Below, one piece after another: positions 15,036 through 21,629 of a stretch of DNA of 27,103 nt. Each line of letters starts with the position of its first letter. Positions within the stretch are counted from its first letter, which is position 1. This DNA comes from a virus: IMG/VR virus record IMGVR_UViG_3300023174_000556, positions 1-27,103 of that record, one strand, 5' to 3'. Made by a program: the position numbers and the translations under genes. The notes under the pieces are model-generated. The model was given only the letters and a program-made list of their open reading frames with translations. It had not been told where the DNA came from and made no database searches.

Positions 15036-15051
15036 CTAATAGCAGTATTAG
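15036..15051 (+). promoter_or_regulatory. Inverted repeat CTAATA-GCAG-TATTAG
   Basis: Perfect 6-base arms with a 4-base loop. It carries the same TAATA core as the neighbouring repeat, giving four half-sites in about 55 bases. A/T-rich sequence with TTGATATG follows, but I see no convincing sigma-70 promoter. Confidence 0.45.
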
Positions 15052-15072
15052 CATATTTGATATGTTTAACAA

Positions 15073-15089
15073 GAGCTTTACAAAAGCTC
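15073..15089 (+). terminator. Stem-loop GAGCTTT-ACA-AAAGCTC
   Basis: Perfect 7-bp stem, 3-base loop, 21 bases before ATG 15111. No T-run follows (AATAATG). It could be a weak terminator or a leader structure controlling the next gene. Confidence 0.35.
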
Positions 15090-15110
15090 AATAATGAATA
15101 GAGTGTGGGT

Positions 15111-15365
15111 ATGCAAACAAACCACACCAACACCGAAACCTCCCCGGTTCAAGAGGGAGAAAGCATTTTTAAAATTGAGGTGTATGAAAAAACTTATTAC
15201 ACCTTGGAGGTTTCCGCTTCTTCAATTCAAGCCGCCAAAAAACTTGTTCGAGGAATTAGCGAGGGCAGGGCATCTATTTCCGATTTTCAGCCCAACTCTA
15301 ATGGTGGTTCAATACCTTCTTGTTTTGGAAATGTCGTGATTCAGTCTATCGAGAAAATTAGCTAA
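15111..15365 (+). CDS. Small hypothetical protein at the start of the replication block
   Basis: 84 residues from ATG 15111; an in-frame GTG at 15105 is an alternative. A strand-rich start (IFKIEVYEKTYYTLEVSA) is followed by a helix SIQAAKKLVRGISEG, giving a beta-beta-helix pattern. I do not recognise a family. This frame was preferred over an overlapping +1 frame because its amino acid composition is protein-like. It is the first gene after the control-like region, so it may be early expressed. Confidence 0.5.
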   Translation: MQTNHTNTETSPVQEGESIFKIEVYEKTYYTLEVSASSIQAAKKLVRGISEGRASISDFQPNSNGGSIPSCFGNVVIQSIEKIS

Positions 15366-15392
15366 CCGCTAACCAAAGAAAGGAACCATCAA

Positions 15393-15491
15393 ATGAAAAA
15401 CGAACAACTTATAACTGGAATCTGCATCGGCTTTATCGCTGGGTGCATCTTGGCGATGGTCTGCATCAATGTTATGGCCTCACTAAATTAA
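15393..15491 (+). CDS. 32-residue single-span membrane protein
   Basis: 32 residues with AAGAAAGGA about 10 bases before ATG 15393. After a polar MKNEQL start, the whole remainder is hydrophobic (ITGICIGFIAGCILAMVCIN) with a Gly-X6-Gly spacing and three Cys. No family recognised. It is one of several micro-membrane proteins scattered through this phage. Confidence 0.5.
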   Translation: MKNEQLITGICIGFIAGCILAMVCINVMASLN

Positions 15492-15528
15492 GCTAGACAA
15501 GCCCACGCCAGACCTCACCCTAATCACA

Positions 15529-16074
15529 ATGACATCCTACCCCGCACGCCCGATGCCTTGCGATGCCCCAGCTTGGGATGATTGCTATTCGGGTTTCTAC
15601 ATCGAACCGAAGTTTAATGGCTGGCGGATTCTGGTAGATCAAGAGTTCGGCCAAGTCTGGAACCGCAAGGGGCAACGCTCAACGCTCGAAGCCCCGGTGC
15701 TGGAGCGCATCAAGAACGCCAACATTAACTCTCGCTGGATTGATGGAGAGTGGCTAGGCCAACGCACCAAGTCTGGTGCTGGTAGCTTCATTGTGATTGA
15801 TGCTTGTGAGCCGTTGCCTTATGCGGAACGCCGCAAGCTATTCGAGCATCTGGATGTAGCTACATTTGCTCCACGCTCCAACGCTTTGATGCGGATGCCC
15901 AACCTCACCCACTCCAAACTTCGTGCTTGTTGGGACGAGATGGAGTTTCAAAACAACAAGGCTGGCGAGACAATCTTCGAGGGCTTTGTTATGAAGAAGG
16001 ACAGCAAGTATCCTTGGGTCAAGAACCCTTCTTACTTTTCCCCGGAGTGGCAGAAGATGAGGATTCGCTCGTGA
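15529..16074 (+). CDS. Minimal ATP-dependent DNA/RNA ligase-like nucleotidyltransferase domain
   Basis: 181 residues. EPKFNGWR (26-33) is nucleotidyltransferase motif I, with Lys28 the expected adenylated residue. WIDGEW (70-75) is motif III, EGFVMKK (151-157) is motif IV, and a Trp-X-Lys at 163-165 could be motif V. The ligase OB-fold is absent: the protein ends just after motif V, so it is shorter than most phage ligases. It could be a minimal ligase helped by another protein, or an RNA end-repair enzyme. It overlaps the following membrane protein by GTGA. Confidence 0.7.
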   Translation: MTSYPARPMPCDAPAWDDCYSGFYIEPKFNGWRILVDQEFGQVWNRKGQRSTLEAPVLERIKNANINSRWIDGEWLGQRTKSGAGSFIVIDACEPLPYAERRKLFEHLDVATFAPRSNALMRMPNLTHSKLRACWDEMEFQNNKAGETIFEGFVMKKDSKYPWVKNPSYFSPEWQKMRIRS

Positions 16075-16292
16075 CATTCTTTCTTGTCTGCTTTCTTGTG
16101 CTTCTTGTTTGCCGCACGGCATACGCTTTTGCCAAGCACCTAGATCGCCAAGAGCTAGAGCGGAAGAAGTTTTACTTGGCATTGGCCGAGGACTTGCAAC
16201 GGCTGGACAATATGATTGCACAAGGCAACAAGCCACAACCCAAAGAGCCACGCATCACAACATTTAATAAACGCTGGGCGGGTCGCAACTGA
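16071..16292 (+). CDS. Small membrane protein with coiled tail
   Basis: 73 residues. GTG 16071 overlaps the TGA of the ligase (GTGA), which is why I prefer it to upstream starts. A hydrophobic N-terminus TFFLVCFLVLLVCRTAYAF (2-20) is followed by a charged helix (KHLDRQELERKKFYLALAED) and a basic Pro-rich end. This looks like an inner membrane anchored protein. No family is recognised. The last base of its stop is the first base of the next gene. Confidence 0.5.
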   Translation: MTFFLVCFLVLLVCRTAYAFAKHLDRQELERKKFYLALAEDLQRLDNMIAQGNKPQPKEPRITTFNKRWAGRN

Positions 16293-16648
16293 TGAAACCC
16301 TCCACCAAATTTGAATTGCTTTGGCGAAGCATTGGTGGAGGACAACTCGAAAAAGAACATCGCTTCCACCCGGTTCGCAAATGGCGGTTCGATTACTTTC
16401 ATAAGTCTGGGGTAGCAGTCGAACTAGAAGGCGGTATTTATACTGGTGGCCGTCACACCAGAGGAGCCGGGTTCTTAAAGGATATGGAGAAATATAATGA
16501 GGCCGCAAGCCGAGGCATCCTAGTGTTTCGTGTGCCGTCCCATAAGATCACGGCTGAATGGCTCCGACCAATTCACGCAACCATAAGCAAAGGCGGGTCG
16601 ATGGCATACAATGTTTTACTCAATCAAATCAAGAAAGGAAAACAATGA
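16292..16648 (+). CDS. PD-(D/E)XK endonuclease, VRR-NUC/HJ-resolvase-like
   Basis: 118 residues. The core HPVRKWRFDYF (about 26-36) then VAVELEGG (41-48) gives Asp34 and Glu44-X-Glu46, the metal ligands of a PD-(D/E)XK site, and GGRHTRGAGF (52-61) is a conserved following segment I associate with small phage nucleases of this type. Such enzymes act on branched DNA or ends during recombination. The adjacent ligase-like gene and the following recombination-like protein support a role in repair or recombination. Confidence 0.65.
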   Translation: MKPSTKFELLWRSIGGGQLEKEHRFHPVRKWRFDYFHKSGVAVELEGGIYTGGRHTRGAGFLKDMEKYNEAASRGILVFRVPSHKITAEWLRPIHATISKGGSMAYNVLLNQIKKGKQ

Positions 16649-16872
16649 GCGCATATTATGATGATAAACACAATGCCATCCAAGCAGACTCTTGGAAGAA
16701 GGCCGAGTCTGACGAAAGGATTATGCAATCCAAGGCAGACGATTGGTGGGTAAAGAAAAACTTTGGAGAGAAGATTAAGATGACCGGGAATCTTATTTTT
16801 GCCAGAACGCCAGAAGATTTCCACAAGGAGATCGCTAGGCAAAACAAAAGAATAGCCGAGGGGCTACAATAA
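16645..16872 (+). CDS. Small charged hypothetical protein
   Basis: 75 residues from ATG 16645, preceded by AAGAAAGGA and overlapping the previous TGA. Rich in Lys, Asp and Trp (KADDWWVKKNFGEKIK), predicted helical. No family is recognised. It is placed between a nuclease and the recombination-like protein, so it may be an accessory to either. Confidence 0.5.
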   Translation: MSAYYDDKHNAIQADSWKKAESDERIMQSKADDWWVKKNFGEKIKMTGNLIFARTPEDFHKEIARQNKRIAEGLQ

Positions 16873-16882
16873 AGGAGAACCA

Positions 16883-17674
16883 ATGAGTGATAATCAGTTA
16901 GTAATTCAGAACGGCAACGGAGTCTCAACCCACATTCGCCAAGCGACTGATGTGGCTGGGGCTTGTCGTGCCATAGTAAAAGAAACTTGCCAACGCATAG
17001 GCCAAAAGGATTATGTGCGGGTAGAGGGCTGGCAAGCTATTGCAGTAGCTCACGGATGCGTAGCAAGTGCCAGAGATGTTGAGCGTCTTGAAGATGGCTA
17101 TCGTTGTATCGGCGAGGTAAAGCGAATGGACAACGGCCAAGTTATTTCTCAAGCCGAGGGGTTCTTGGGTGATGATGAGGCTATGTGGGCAAGCCGCCCA
17201 ACCTATGCCAAGCGAGCGATGGTTCAGACCAGAGCAATCAGCAGGGCTTGTCGTTCAGCATTCGCACATATCGTTGTGCTAATAGATTCTAAATTAAGCA
17301 CGACCCCGGCAGAGGAGATTCCTATCGGCGGGTTCGAGGACTTAAACACCGACAAATACGAAGCACCAATCAAAGCCCCAGAGAAGTTTGCCGAAAAGAT
17401 TGTGGCTCAAGTAACCAATGAAAAGCTAGGTGGCGCAAGGGATATGGTGATTAACTTTGGAAAGCACAAAGGCTCTACCCTGCGGGAGATCGCCGCCTTC
17501 CCAAGTGGCAAGGGCTTGGACTATTTGGATTGGTTGGCCAAGCAAGAACTGAAACCCGGTAAGGATGGCAAGCCGTTCAAGAACGACATCATCCGAAACG
17601 AGATCATTCGTGAAATCTTACTAGAAGCAGATGCAGTTAAAAACGAGAATAATGATGACCAAATTCCTTTCTGA
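16883..17674 (+). CDS. Recombination/ssDNA-associated protein with SSB-like C-terminal tip
   Basis: 263 residues with a strong AAAGGAG ribosome binding site. Residues 30-150 (CQRIGQKDYVRVEGWQAIAV, later RAMVQTRAISRACRSAF, ending TPAEEIP) match a phage protein type I recognise in recombination gene clusters, possibly single-strand annealing related. Residues 188-247 (INFGKHKGSTLREIA, LDYLDWLAKQE) look like the small domain found at the C-terminus of exonuclease X-like and DUF3820 proteins. The final residues NNDDQIPF imitate the acidic tip of bacterial SSB, which docks host repair proteins. No standard SSB is visible elsewhere in the window, so this may stand in for it. Confidence 0.6.
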   Translation: MSDNQLVIQNGNGVSTHIRQATDVAGACRAIVKETCQRIGQKDYVRVEGWQAIAVAHGCVASARDVERLEDGYRCIGEVKRMDNGQVISQAEGFLGDDEAMWASRPTYAKRAMVQTRAISRACRSAFAHIVVLIDSKLSTTPAEEIPIGGFEDLNTDKYEAPIKAPEKFAEKIVAQVTNEKLGGARDMVINFGKHKGSTLREIAAFPSGKGLDYLDWLAKQELKPGKDGKPFKNDIIRNEIIREILLEADAVKNENNDDQIPF

Positions 17675-17879
17675 CGCAACGCAAACTATTGGCTCACAGA
17701 TGTTGGGCGAAATCCCAAATATCTTGCGGGAGAACTTTGCAAAGGTAGGCGAGTTGGAACGCAATCGTTGTGCAGAATTAGTTCAACAGATTGCCGATTC
17801 CACGGAAGATCAAGTCATTAAGGATGTTTTGAACGATGTAGTCCTAGCGATAAGGAGGCTCCAAAATGTCCGTTATTGA
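17652..17879 (+). CDS. Small helical hypothetical protein
   Basis: 75 residues from ATG 17652 (ATGATG; 17655 is equally possible). Predicted almost all-alpha: SQMLGEIPNILRENFAKVGE, then CAELVQQIADSTEDQVIKDV. It starts inside the end of the preceding gene and overlaps the next by 14 bases. No family is recognised. Confidence 0.5.
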   Translation: MMTKFLSDATQTIGSQMLGEIPNILRENFAKVGELERNRCAELVQQIADSTEDQVIKDVLNDVVLAIRRLQNVRY

Positions 17880-18087
17880 AATTAATGTGCCTATAACCAA
17901 ATGGTCAATGCTTGTTTGGAAAAATACAAAGGAGTTGCCAAAAGAAAATGAAAGAGTTCTTATGGATATTGATGGTGAGGTGCTTGGCGGTCGTTTCGTT
18001 TCTGGTCAGTTTGTTACTAAAAGCTGGACTGAAAGTGAAACAAATGTTCGGATGTGGGCGGCTTGGCCTAAAGCACCCAAATGGTAA
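17866..18087 (+). CDS. DUF551-like small protein
   Basis: 73 residues. WKNTKELPKENERVLMDIDG and the C-terminal MWAAWPKAPKW match the shape of DUF551 proteins (Pro-Lys-Glu-Asn-Glu-Arg-Val-Leu start, Trp-X-X-Trp-Pro...Pro end), which are common in phages and have no known function. A second frame across 17912-18223 is open, but its sequence is not protein-like. Confidence 0.55.
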   Translation: MSVIEINVPITKWSMLVWKNTKELPKENERVLMDIDGEVLGGRFVSGQFVTKSWTESETNVRMWAAWPKAPKW

Positions 18088-18131
18088 GTTTCCTTTTATA
18101 TACCGCCAAGAGTTTGTGGGAGGTGTTCATT

Positions 18132-18236
18132 ATGGGCATTGGCTTATTTGCCGCCTTTCTCACAACATTATTCTTGGCCGAGATATTATTGGATTTGGTA
18201 AAAGACTTAATCGAAAGGATTAAAAAAATTAAATGA
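18132..18236 (+). CDS. 34-residue amphipathic membrane protein
   Basis: 34 residues, with GGGAGG at about 9-15 bases before ATG 18132. The hydrophobic half (GIGLFAAFLTTLFLAEILLD) is followed by a Lys-rich amphipathic helix. Its TGA overlaps the next ATG, which supports it as a real gene. This shape is shared with small toxin-like and holin-like peptides; no function is assigned. Confidence 0.5.
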   Translation: MGIGLFAAFLTTLFLAEILLDLVKDLIERIKKIK

Positions 18237-18442
18237 GTGTTAAGCGTCTATTGTTGGTGGACGAGTTCCACCGGGTTGTAAGCAAAAGGTTGAAGGAATT
18301 GTTTAAGGACTTCGACCACGCAAAGCGGGAAAACTACAAGGACATTGTGAATCATTTGGACTATTCTCATCGTATCACCAAAGAACTATTGGAACGAGCA
18401 AAGAAATATCAGAAGCGAGACCTTGAGGCCAAGAAGAAATGA
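18233..18442 (+). CDS. Small basic helical protein
   Basis: 69 residues, Lys/Arg-rich and helical (KRLKELFKDFDHAKRENYKD), with a His and Tyr cluster in the middle. It is held by ATGA overlaps on both sides. No family is recognised. A DNA- or RNA-binding role is possible from charge alone. Confidence 0.45.
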   Translation: MSVKRLLLVDEFHRVVSKRLKELFKDFDHAKRENYKDIVNHLDYSHRITKELLERAKKYQKRDLEAKKK

Positions 18443-19170
18443 AGTTGCCGTGGATTAAGTTCTGGGTCAATTCTTGGCTTTCAGATGAATCTGTTCGCTC
18501 CTGTTCTTTAGAGGCAAGAGGTCTTTGGATTGATATGTTGGCACTCATGGCAAAGTCTGAAATTCACGGACATTTATTGATTGGAGGTAAGCCAGCAAGA
18601 GCCGAACAATTAGCAAGAATTGTTGGGCTATCCCCGGAACGCACTATGCAACTGATGGACGAACTACACGCATCTGGTGTGTTCTCTTTCGACAAAGAGA
18701 CCATTATTTCACGCAGAATGGTGAAGGATGAGAGAGTTCGCAAGTCTGGATCTGAAAGGCAGTTGCGATTCCGTAACGCTAATGTAACGCAAGTGAAACG
18801 GATTTGTAACACGAATGAAACGGAGCAGAGGATAGAGGTAAGAGGTAAGAGGATAGATAATACACATACAAGGGCTGATCGCCCTATGCGTGTGGAATGG
18901 ATTGCTTATGCGAAAGAGATTGGGTGGACGGGTGCAGATGTTGAGGGAGCTTTTGATTACTACGAATCGAACGGATGGAAGGTCGGAGGCAAAGCCTCGG
19001 TCAAAGATTGGAAAGCGTGTGCCAGAAATTGTCAGCGAAGAAACCAAATCAAGCCAACGAAAGGAAACCAACCAATGAAGAAAATAGTCAGTCAATGCGA
19101 GAGCCTACCCACCTATAAGGTGATGGGCTTTGCCACACGAGAAGCGTGGGTAAAAGCGGGTTGTCCATGA
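18439..19170 (+). CDS. Replication initiator / helicase loader-like (DnaD or phage O-like)
   Basis: 243 residues. N-terminal about 1-100 is winged-helix-like: WIKFWVNSWLSDESVRSCSL, then GLWIDMLALMAKSEIHGHLL and an HTH (AEQLARIVGLSPERTMQLMD). The C-terminal region about 148-195 (VEWIAYAKEIGWTGADVEGA, then YYESNGWKVGGKASVKDW) resembles the C-terminal module of DnaD-type and phage primosome proteins. The middle (about 105-145) is a low-complexity linker. Replication proteins of this type recruit host helicase and open the origin. No polymerase is visible, so host replisome recruitment is expected. Confidence 0.65.
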   Translation: MKLPWIKFWVNSWLSDESVRSCSLEARGLWIDMLALMAKSEIHGHLLIGGKPARAEQLARIVGLSPERTMQLMDELHASGVFSFDKETIISRRMVKDERVRKSGSERQLRFRNANVTQVKRICNTNETEQRIEVRGKRIDNTHTRADRPMRVEWIAYAKEIGWTGADVEGAFDYYESNGWKVGGKASVKDWKACARNCQRRNQIKPTKGNQPMKKIVSQCESLPTYKVMGFATREAWVKAGCP

Positions 19171-19628
19171 GAGAAATTCTAGACCTACCATTCGCCGCAC
19201 TCGTTTACCGGGTAAAGGTGCTTGAGGAAAAACTCGTAGATCAAGCCAACCAGATAACCACACTAGCCAGCCAAATAGCACAAAATCGCACGGAAATGGC
19301 CTTAAAAGAGGCCAAAGAGGTCGAGGAAGGCATAACTACCATGTTGCAGATTCCAAAGGATTTAATGCCCACTATTGGCAAATATAGGGCAAGGAAGAAC
19401 CGATCTTATGAAATCGTTAAGAAGCGTTGGGCTTTATGGAAGGTGCAATTTGAGTCTGGCCTTTCCCAAAACCAGATTGCAAAGGCTTGGGGTTGCGATC
19501 ACGCAAGCGTTTCATACGCAAAGAAGCGAAACTTTGAGCCGAGGATTACAAGAGGACGGCCACTCGTTGAGTTCCCGGTTAATCCAAGGACGGCGGCACA
19601 ATCCAAAAAAAGGATGGGCTTAATATGA
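19167..19628 (+). CDS. DnaA-domain-IV-like DNA-binding protein
   Basis: 153 residues from ATG 19167 (ATGA overlap). Residues 14-58 are a coiled coil (VKVLEEKLVDQANQITTL). Residues 80-121 are an HTH with RSYEIVKKRWALWKVQF, then SGLSQNQIAKAWGCDHASVS; the Cys-Asp-His-Ala-Ser-Val pattern parallels the Asp-His-(S/T)-(S/T)-Val of bacterial DnaA domain IV, which binds DnaA boxes. There is no AAA+ domain. It could bind phage origin repeats or host DnaA boxes as a partner of the previous gene. Confidence 0.6.
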   Translation: MREILDLPFAALVYRVKVLEEKLVDQANQITTLASQIAQNRTEMALKEAKEVEEGITTMLQIPKDLMPTIGKYRARKNRSYEIVKKRWALWKVQFESGLSQNQIAKAWGCDHASVSYAKKRNFEPRITRGRPLVEFPVNPRTAAQSKKRMGLI

Positions 19629-19906
19629 TTGCGATTCACCAAGCAGACCAGTTCGAGTTGCCCTTTATGCGAACCACTCACCCGGTAAAGATCGAGGGCA
19701 ACGAACAGAATGCTAGAATCCTAGCTCACTTGCAGGGAGGTCGAACTCTCACGGCTCTGGAAGCCTTGGAATGGTTCAAGTGCTTTCGCTTGGCTAGTCG
19801 CATCCACGATATTAAAAAAGCTGGATACGATGTGCAAAAGCGAATGATTAAGACGGCAAGTGGCAAGAGCGTTGCGGAATACTATCTGCAATCGAGCAAC
19901 TTTTGA
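19625..19906 (+). CDS. Helix-turn-helix regulatory-type protein
   Basis: 93 residues. NARILAHLQGGRTLTALEAL, then FRLASRIHDIKKAGYDVQKR, is a winged-helix pattern that I recognise in many phage HTH proteins; the Arg-Leu-Ala-Ser-Arg-Ile helix is the probable recognition helix and the last 20 residues the wing. It is coupled by ATGA to the previous gene and is followed by a 19-base gap. Confidence 0.6.
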   Translation: MIAIHQADQFELPFMRTTHPVKIEGNEQNARILAHLQGGRTLTALEALEWFKCFRLASRIHDIKKAGYDVQKRMIKTASGKSVAEYYLQSSNF

Positions 19907-19925
19907 CCTCATATTGCCTAAATAA

Positions 19926-20792
19926 ATGAACGATATAAGTTCAAAAGCCGATGAACCAACGCACCTCGACTTATTTAGCGGAATCGGAGGATTTGCTCTT
20001 GCCGCTGGATGGGCTGGATTCAAAACCATTGGATTCTGCGACAACGAGCCATACGCACAAGCAGTCCTCAAAAAGCATTGGCCAGATGTGCCAATCCACG
20101 GAGACATCAAAACGCTCGATGGCACGGCATATCGAGGAATCACTATTCTCACAGGGGGTTTTCCTTGCCAGCCGTTCAGTAATGCCGGGAAGCGGAGAGG
20201 CAAGGAAGATGACCGCTATCTCTGGCCGGAGATGCTCCGAATTATACGAGAGGCAAGACCAAGTTGGGTCGTTGGTGAGAATGTTGTTGGAATCATCGGC
20301 TTGGCACTCGACCAAGTGCTTTCTGATTTGGAAAAAGAAAGTTACGAAGTCGAAGCGATCATTATTCCAGCTTGCGGTGTCGATGCCAACCATAGGAGGA
20401 ACCGAGTCTGGATTGTCGCAAGAGCCAAATCTTTGGCCAACTCCAAGAACACCAAGCGGAGGGCCCGACAACTCGGCAAAACGCTTGCGACCATCTGGGC
20501 ATCGGGGGACTACGAACTTGCAGGGAGCGGTAAGAATGTGGCCGACTCCAAAGGCGAACAAAGTTCATCCAACCATCACCGAGGAAAACAGAGAGAAGCT
20601 TGCGAATCGAAACAAAGCCAATCTGGAGGAAGTCATTGCTGGGAATTGCGGGAAGGCAACTGGGCAACTGAACCCAGCGTGGGTCGAGTGGTTAATGGGA
20701 TACCCTATGGGATGGACAGACTTAAAGGACTCGGAAATGCCATCGTCCCGCAAGTCGCATACCAAATCATCAAAGCAATAACAATGGTATGA
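19926..20792 (+). CDS. DNA (cytosine-5) methyltransferase
   Basis: 288 residues, with all core motifs: DLFSGIGGFALAAGW (motif I, 15-29), GGFPCQPFS (motif IV, catalytic Cys81), GENV (motif VI, Glu119), NHRRNRVWIVA (motif VIII, about 155-165) and GLGNAIVPQVA (motif X, near the C-terminus). It methylates cytosine C5 in duplex DNA, probably to evade host restriction. The target recognition region between about 168 and 240 is short and Asn/Ser/Gly-rich. The ribosome binding site is weak. A +1 frame (19951-20781) is open across almost the whole gene and looks protein-like in part; see findings. Confidence 0.9.
   Translation: MNDISSKADEPTHLDLFSGIGGFALAAGWAGFKTIGFCDNEPYAQAVLKKHWPDVPIHGDIKTLDGTAYRGITILTGGFPCQPFSNAGKRRGKEDDRYLWPEMLRIIREARPSWVVGENVVGIIGLALDQVLSDLEKESYEVEAIIIPACGVDANHRRNRVWIVARAKSLANSKNTKRRARQLGKTLATIWASGDYELAGSGKNVADSKGEQSSSNHHRGKQREACESKQSQSGGSHCWELREGNWATEPSVGRVVNGIPYGMDRLKGLGNAIVPQVAYQIIKAITMV
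19951..20781 (+). CDS. Long alternate-frame ORF inside the m5C methyltransferase gene
   Basis: 276 codons without a stop in the +1 frame relative to the methyltransferase. The last 130 codons include LWPTPRTPSGGPDNSAK, MWPTPKANKVHPT and LNPAWVEWLMGYPMGWTDL, sequence of a kind I associate with C-terminal parts of phage methyltransferase-type proteins, so both frames look used. The first half has weaker protein character. There is no good ribosome binding site for ATG 19951. It could be an overprinted gene, or the mark of a frame-switched relative. Low confidence that it is expressed. Confidence 0.3.
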   Translation: MNQRTSTYLAESEDLLLPLDGLDSKPLDSATTSHTHKQSSKSIGQMCQSTETSKRSMARHIEESLFSQGVFLASRSVMPGSGEARKMTAISGRRCSELYERQDQVGSLVRMLLESSAWHSTKCFLIWKKKVTKSKRSLFQLAVSMPTIGGTESGLSQEPNLWPTPRTPSGGPDNSAKRLRPSGHRGTTNLQGAVRMWPTPKANKVHPTITEENREKLANRNKANLEEVIAGNCGKATGQLNPAWVEWLMGYPMGWTDLKDSEMPSSRKSHTKSSKQ

Positions 20793-21091
20793 ACCAGTTT
20801 AAAACACATAGCCAGAAAGCCACGGCCATTCTTTCAGAGCGTTACCCCGGTAATGAGCTAAAGAAAATGTTTGGCGGTTCTAGGTCACAAGACAGCATCG
20901 ACATATTAAGGGATGCGGTTCAAACCCTAATCCTAAACGGCATACCTACTTGCACGATTGCCGAGGCACTAAAGAAAAAGCAGGGAACAATTCAGTATCA
21001 CGCACGATGGCTAGAATCACACGGAAAGATCGAGCGATACAACGCAAAAGGCCATTGGCGGCAAGCGGAGGTTATCAATGAAAATAAATAA
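20789..21091 (+). CDS. Helix-turn-helix hypothetical protein
   Basis: 100 residues. IAEALKKKQGTIQYHARWLESHGKI is a clear HTH with a following helix, so DNA binding is likely. ATG 20789 overlaps the methyltransferase stop. The N-terminal half (AILSERYPGNELKKMFG) is helical. No exact family. It overlaps the next gene by 14 bases. Confidence 0.55.
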   Translation: MNQFKTHSQKATAILSERYPGNELKKMFGGSRSQDSIDILRDAVQTLILNGIPTCTIAEALKKKQGTIQYHARWLESHGKIERYNAKGHWRQAEVINENK

Positions 21092-21629
21092 GATGCGAAA
21101 AGAGAAGATTCAAAAAGAGATCGACAAGCTAAAGACTCCGATTGACAGATGTGATGGTAAAAGAACCAAAGGGGATGAGTCCCCATCAAGGCGATTCCAG
21201 CATTTGTCTGATCGTCTGCACTTCCTCACTATGAGAAAAGCCCTAACCATACTTGCCGTCATCCTTCTTGGGTCGAGCCACGCCGCAAACATCTACATCG
21301 AGGCACCAAAGCCACCAAAGAAAACCATCAAGGCCAGAATCACGGCCTATTGGCTTGGCGAGGACGATTATGGCTATAAAAGCTCAACCGGGAAGCGGCT
21401 GGTTTCTGGTCGTTCTTGTGCCGTTGATCCTAAAGTTATTCCTTATGGGACAACTCTCATTGTGGAGGGAAAGCCCTATCTTGCACACGACACAGGCACA
21501 GATGTAATTAAGCGCAAGGCATCTGGCAAATCAAGACTTCCGGTCATAGACCTATTCTATAAAACGGAGGCACAAGCTAGGCGAGAGCTTGCAAGGGTAG
21601 GCCATACGGCATTAGTTGAGGTTCAATGA
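21078..21629 (+). CDS. 3D-domain protein with internal signal/anchor segment
   Basis: 183 residues from ATG 21078, which has GCGGAGG about 9 bases upstream. Residues 89-183 are a 3D domain: ITAYWLG, AVDPKVIPYGTTL, AHDTGTD and VIDLFY carry the conserved Asp residues (117, 138, 158) named for the family, found in cell-wall-active enzymes of the MltA type. A hydrophobic segment preceded by Met-Arg-Lys begins at residue 52 (ALTILAVILLGSSHAANIY), looking like a signal peptide starting at ATG 21231, which lacks a ribosome binding site. The 51-residue basic extension before it is odd; two start sites are possible. Confidence 0.65.
   Translation: MKINKMRKEKIQKEIDKLKTPIDRCDGKRTKGDESPSRRFQHLSDRLHFLTMRKALTILAVILLGSSHAANIYIEAPKPPKKTIKARITAYWLGEDDYGYKSSTGKRLVSGRSCAVDPKVIPYGTTLIVEGKPYLAHDTGTDVIKRKASGKSRLPVIDLFYKTEAQARRELARVGHTALVEVQ

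Noticed and set aside
17912-18223. Alternate open frame across the DUF551-like gene
   Set aside because: The composition is not protein-like (many Cys/Phe/Leu with no domain pattern), and the DUF551-like frame plus the small membrane gene at 18132 explain the region.
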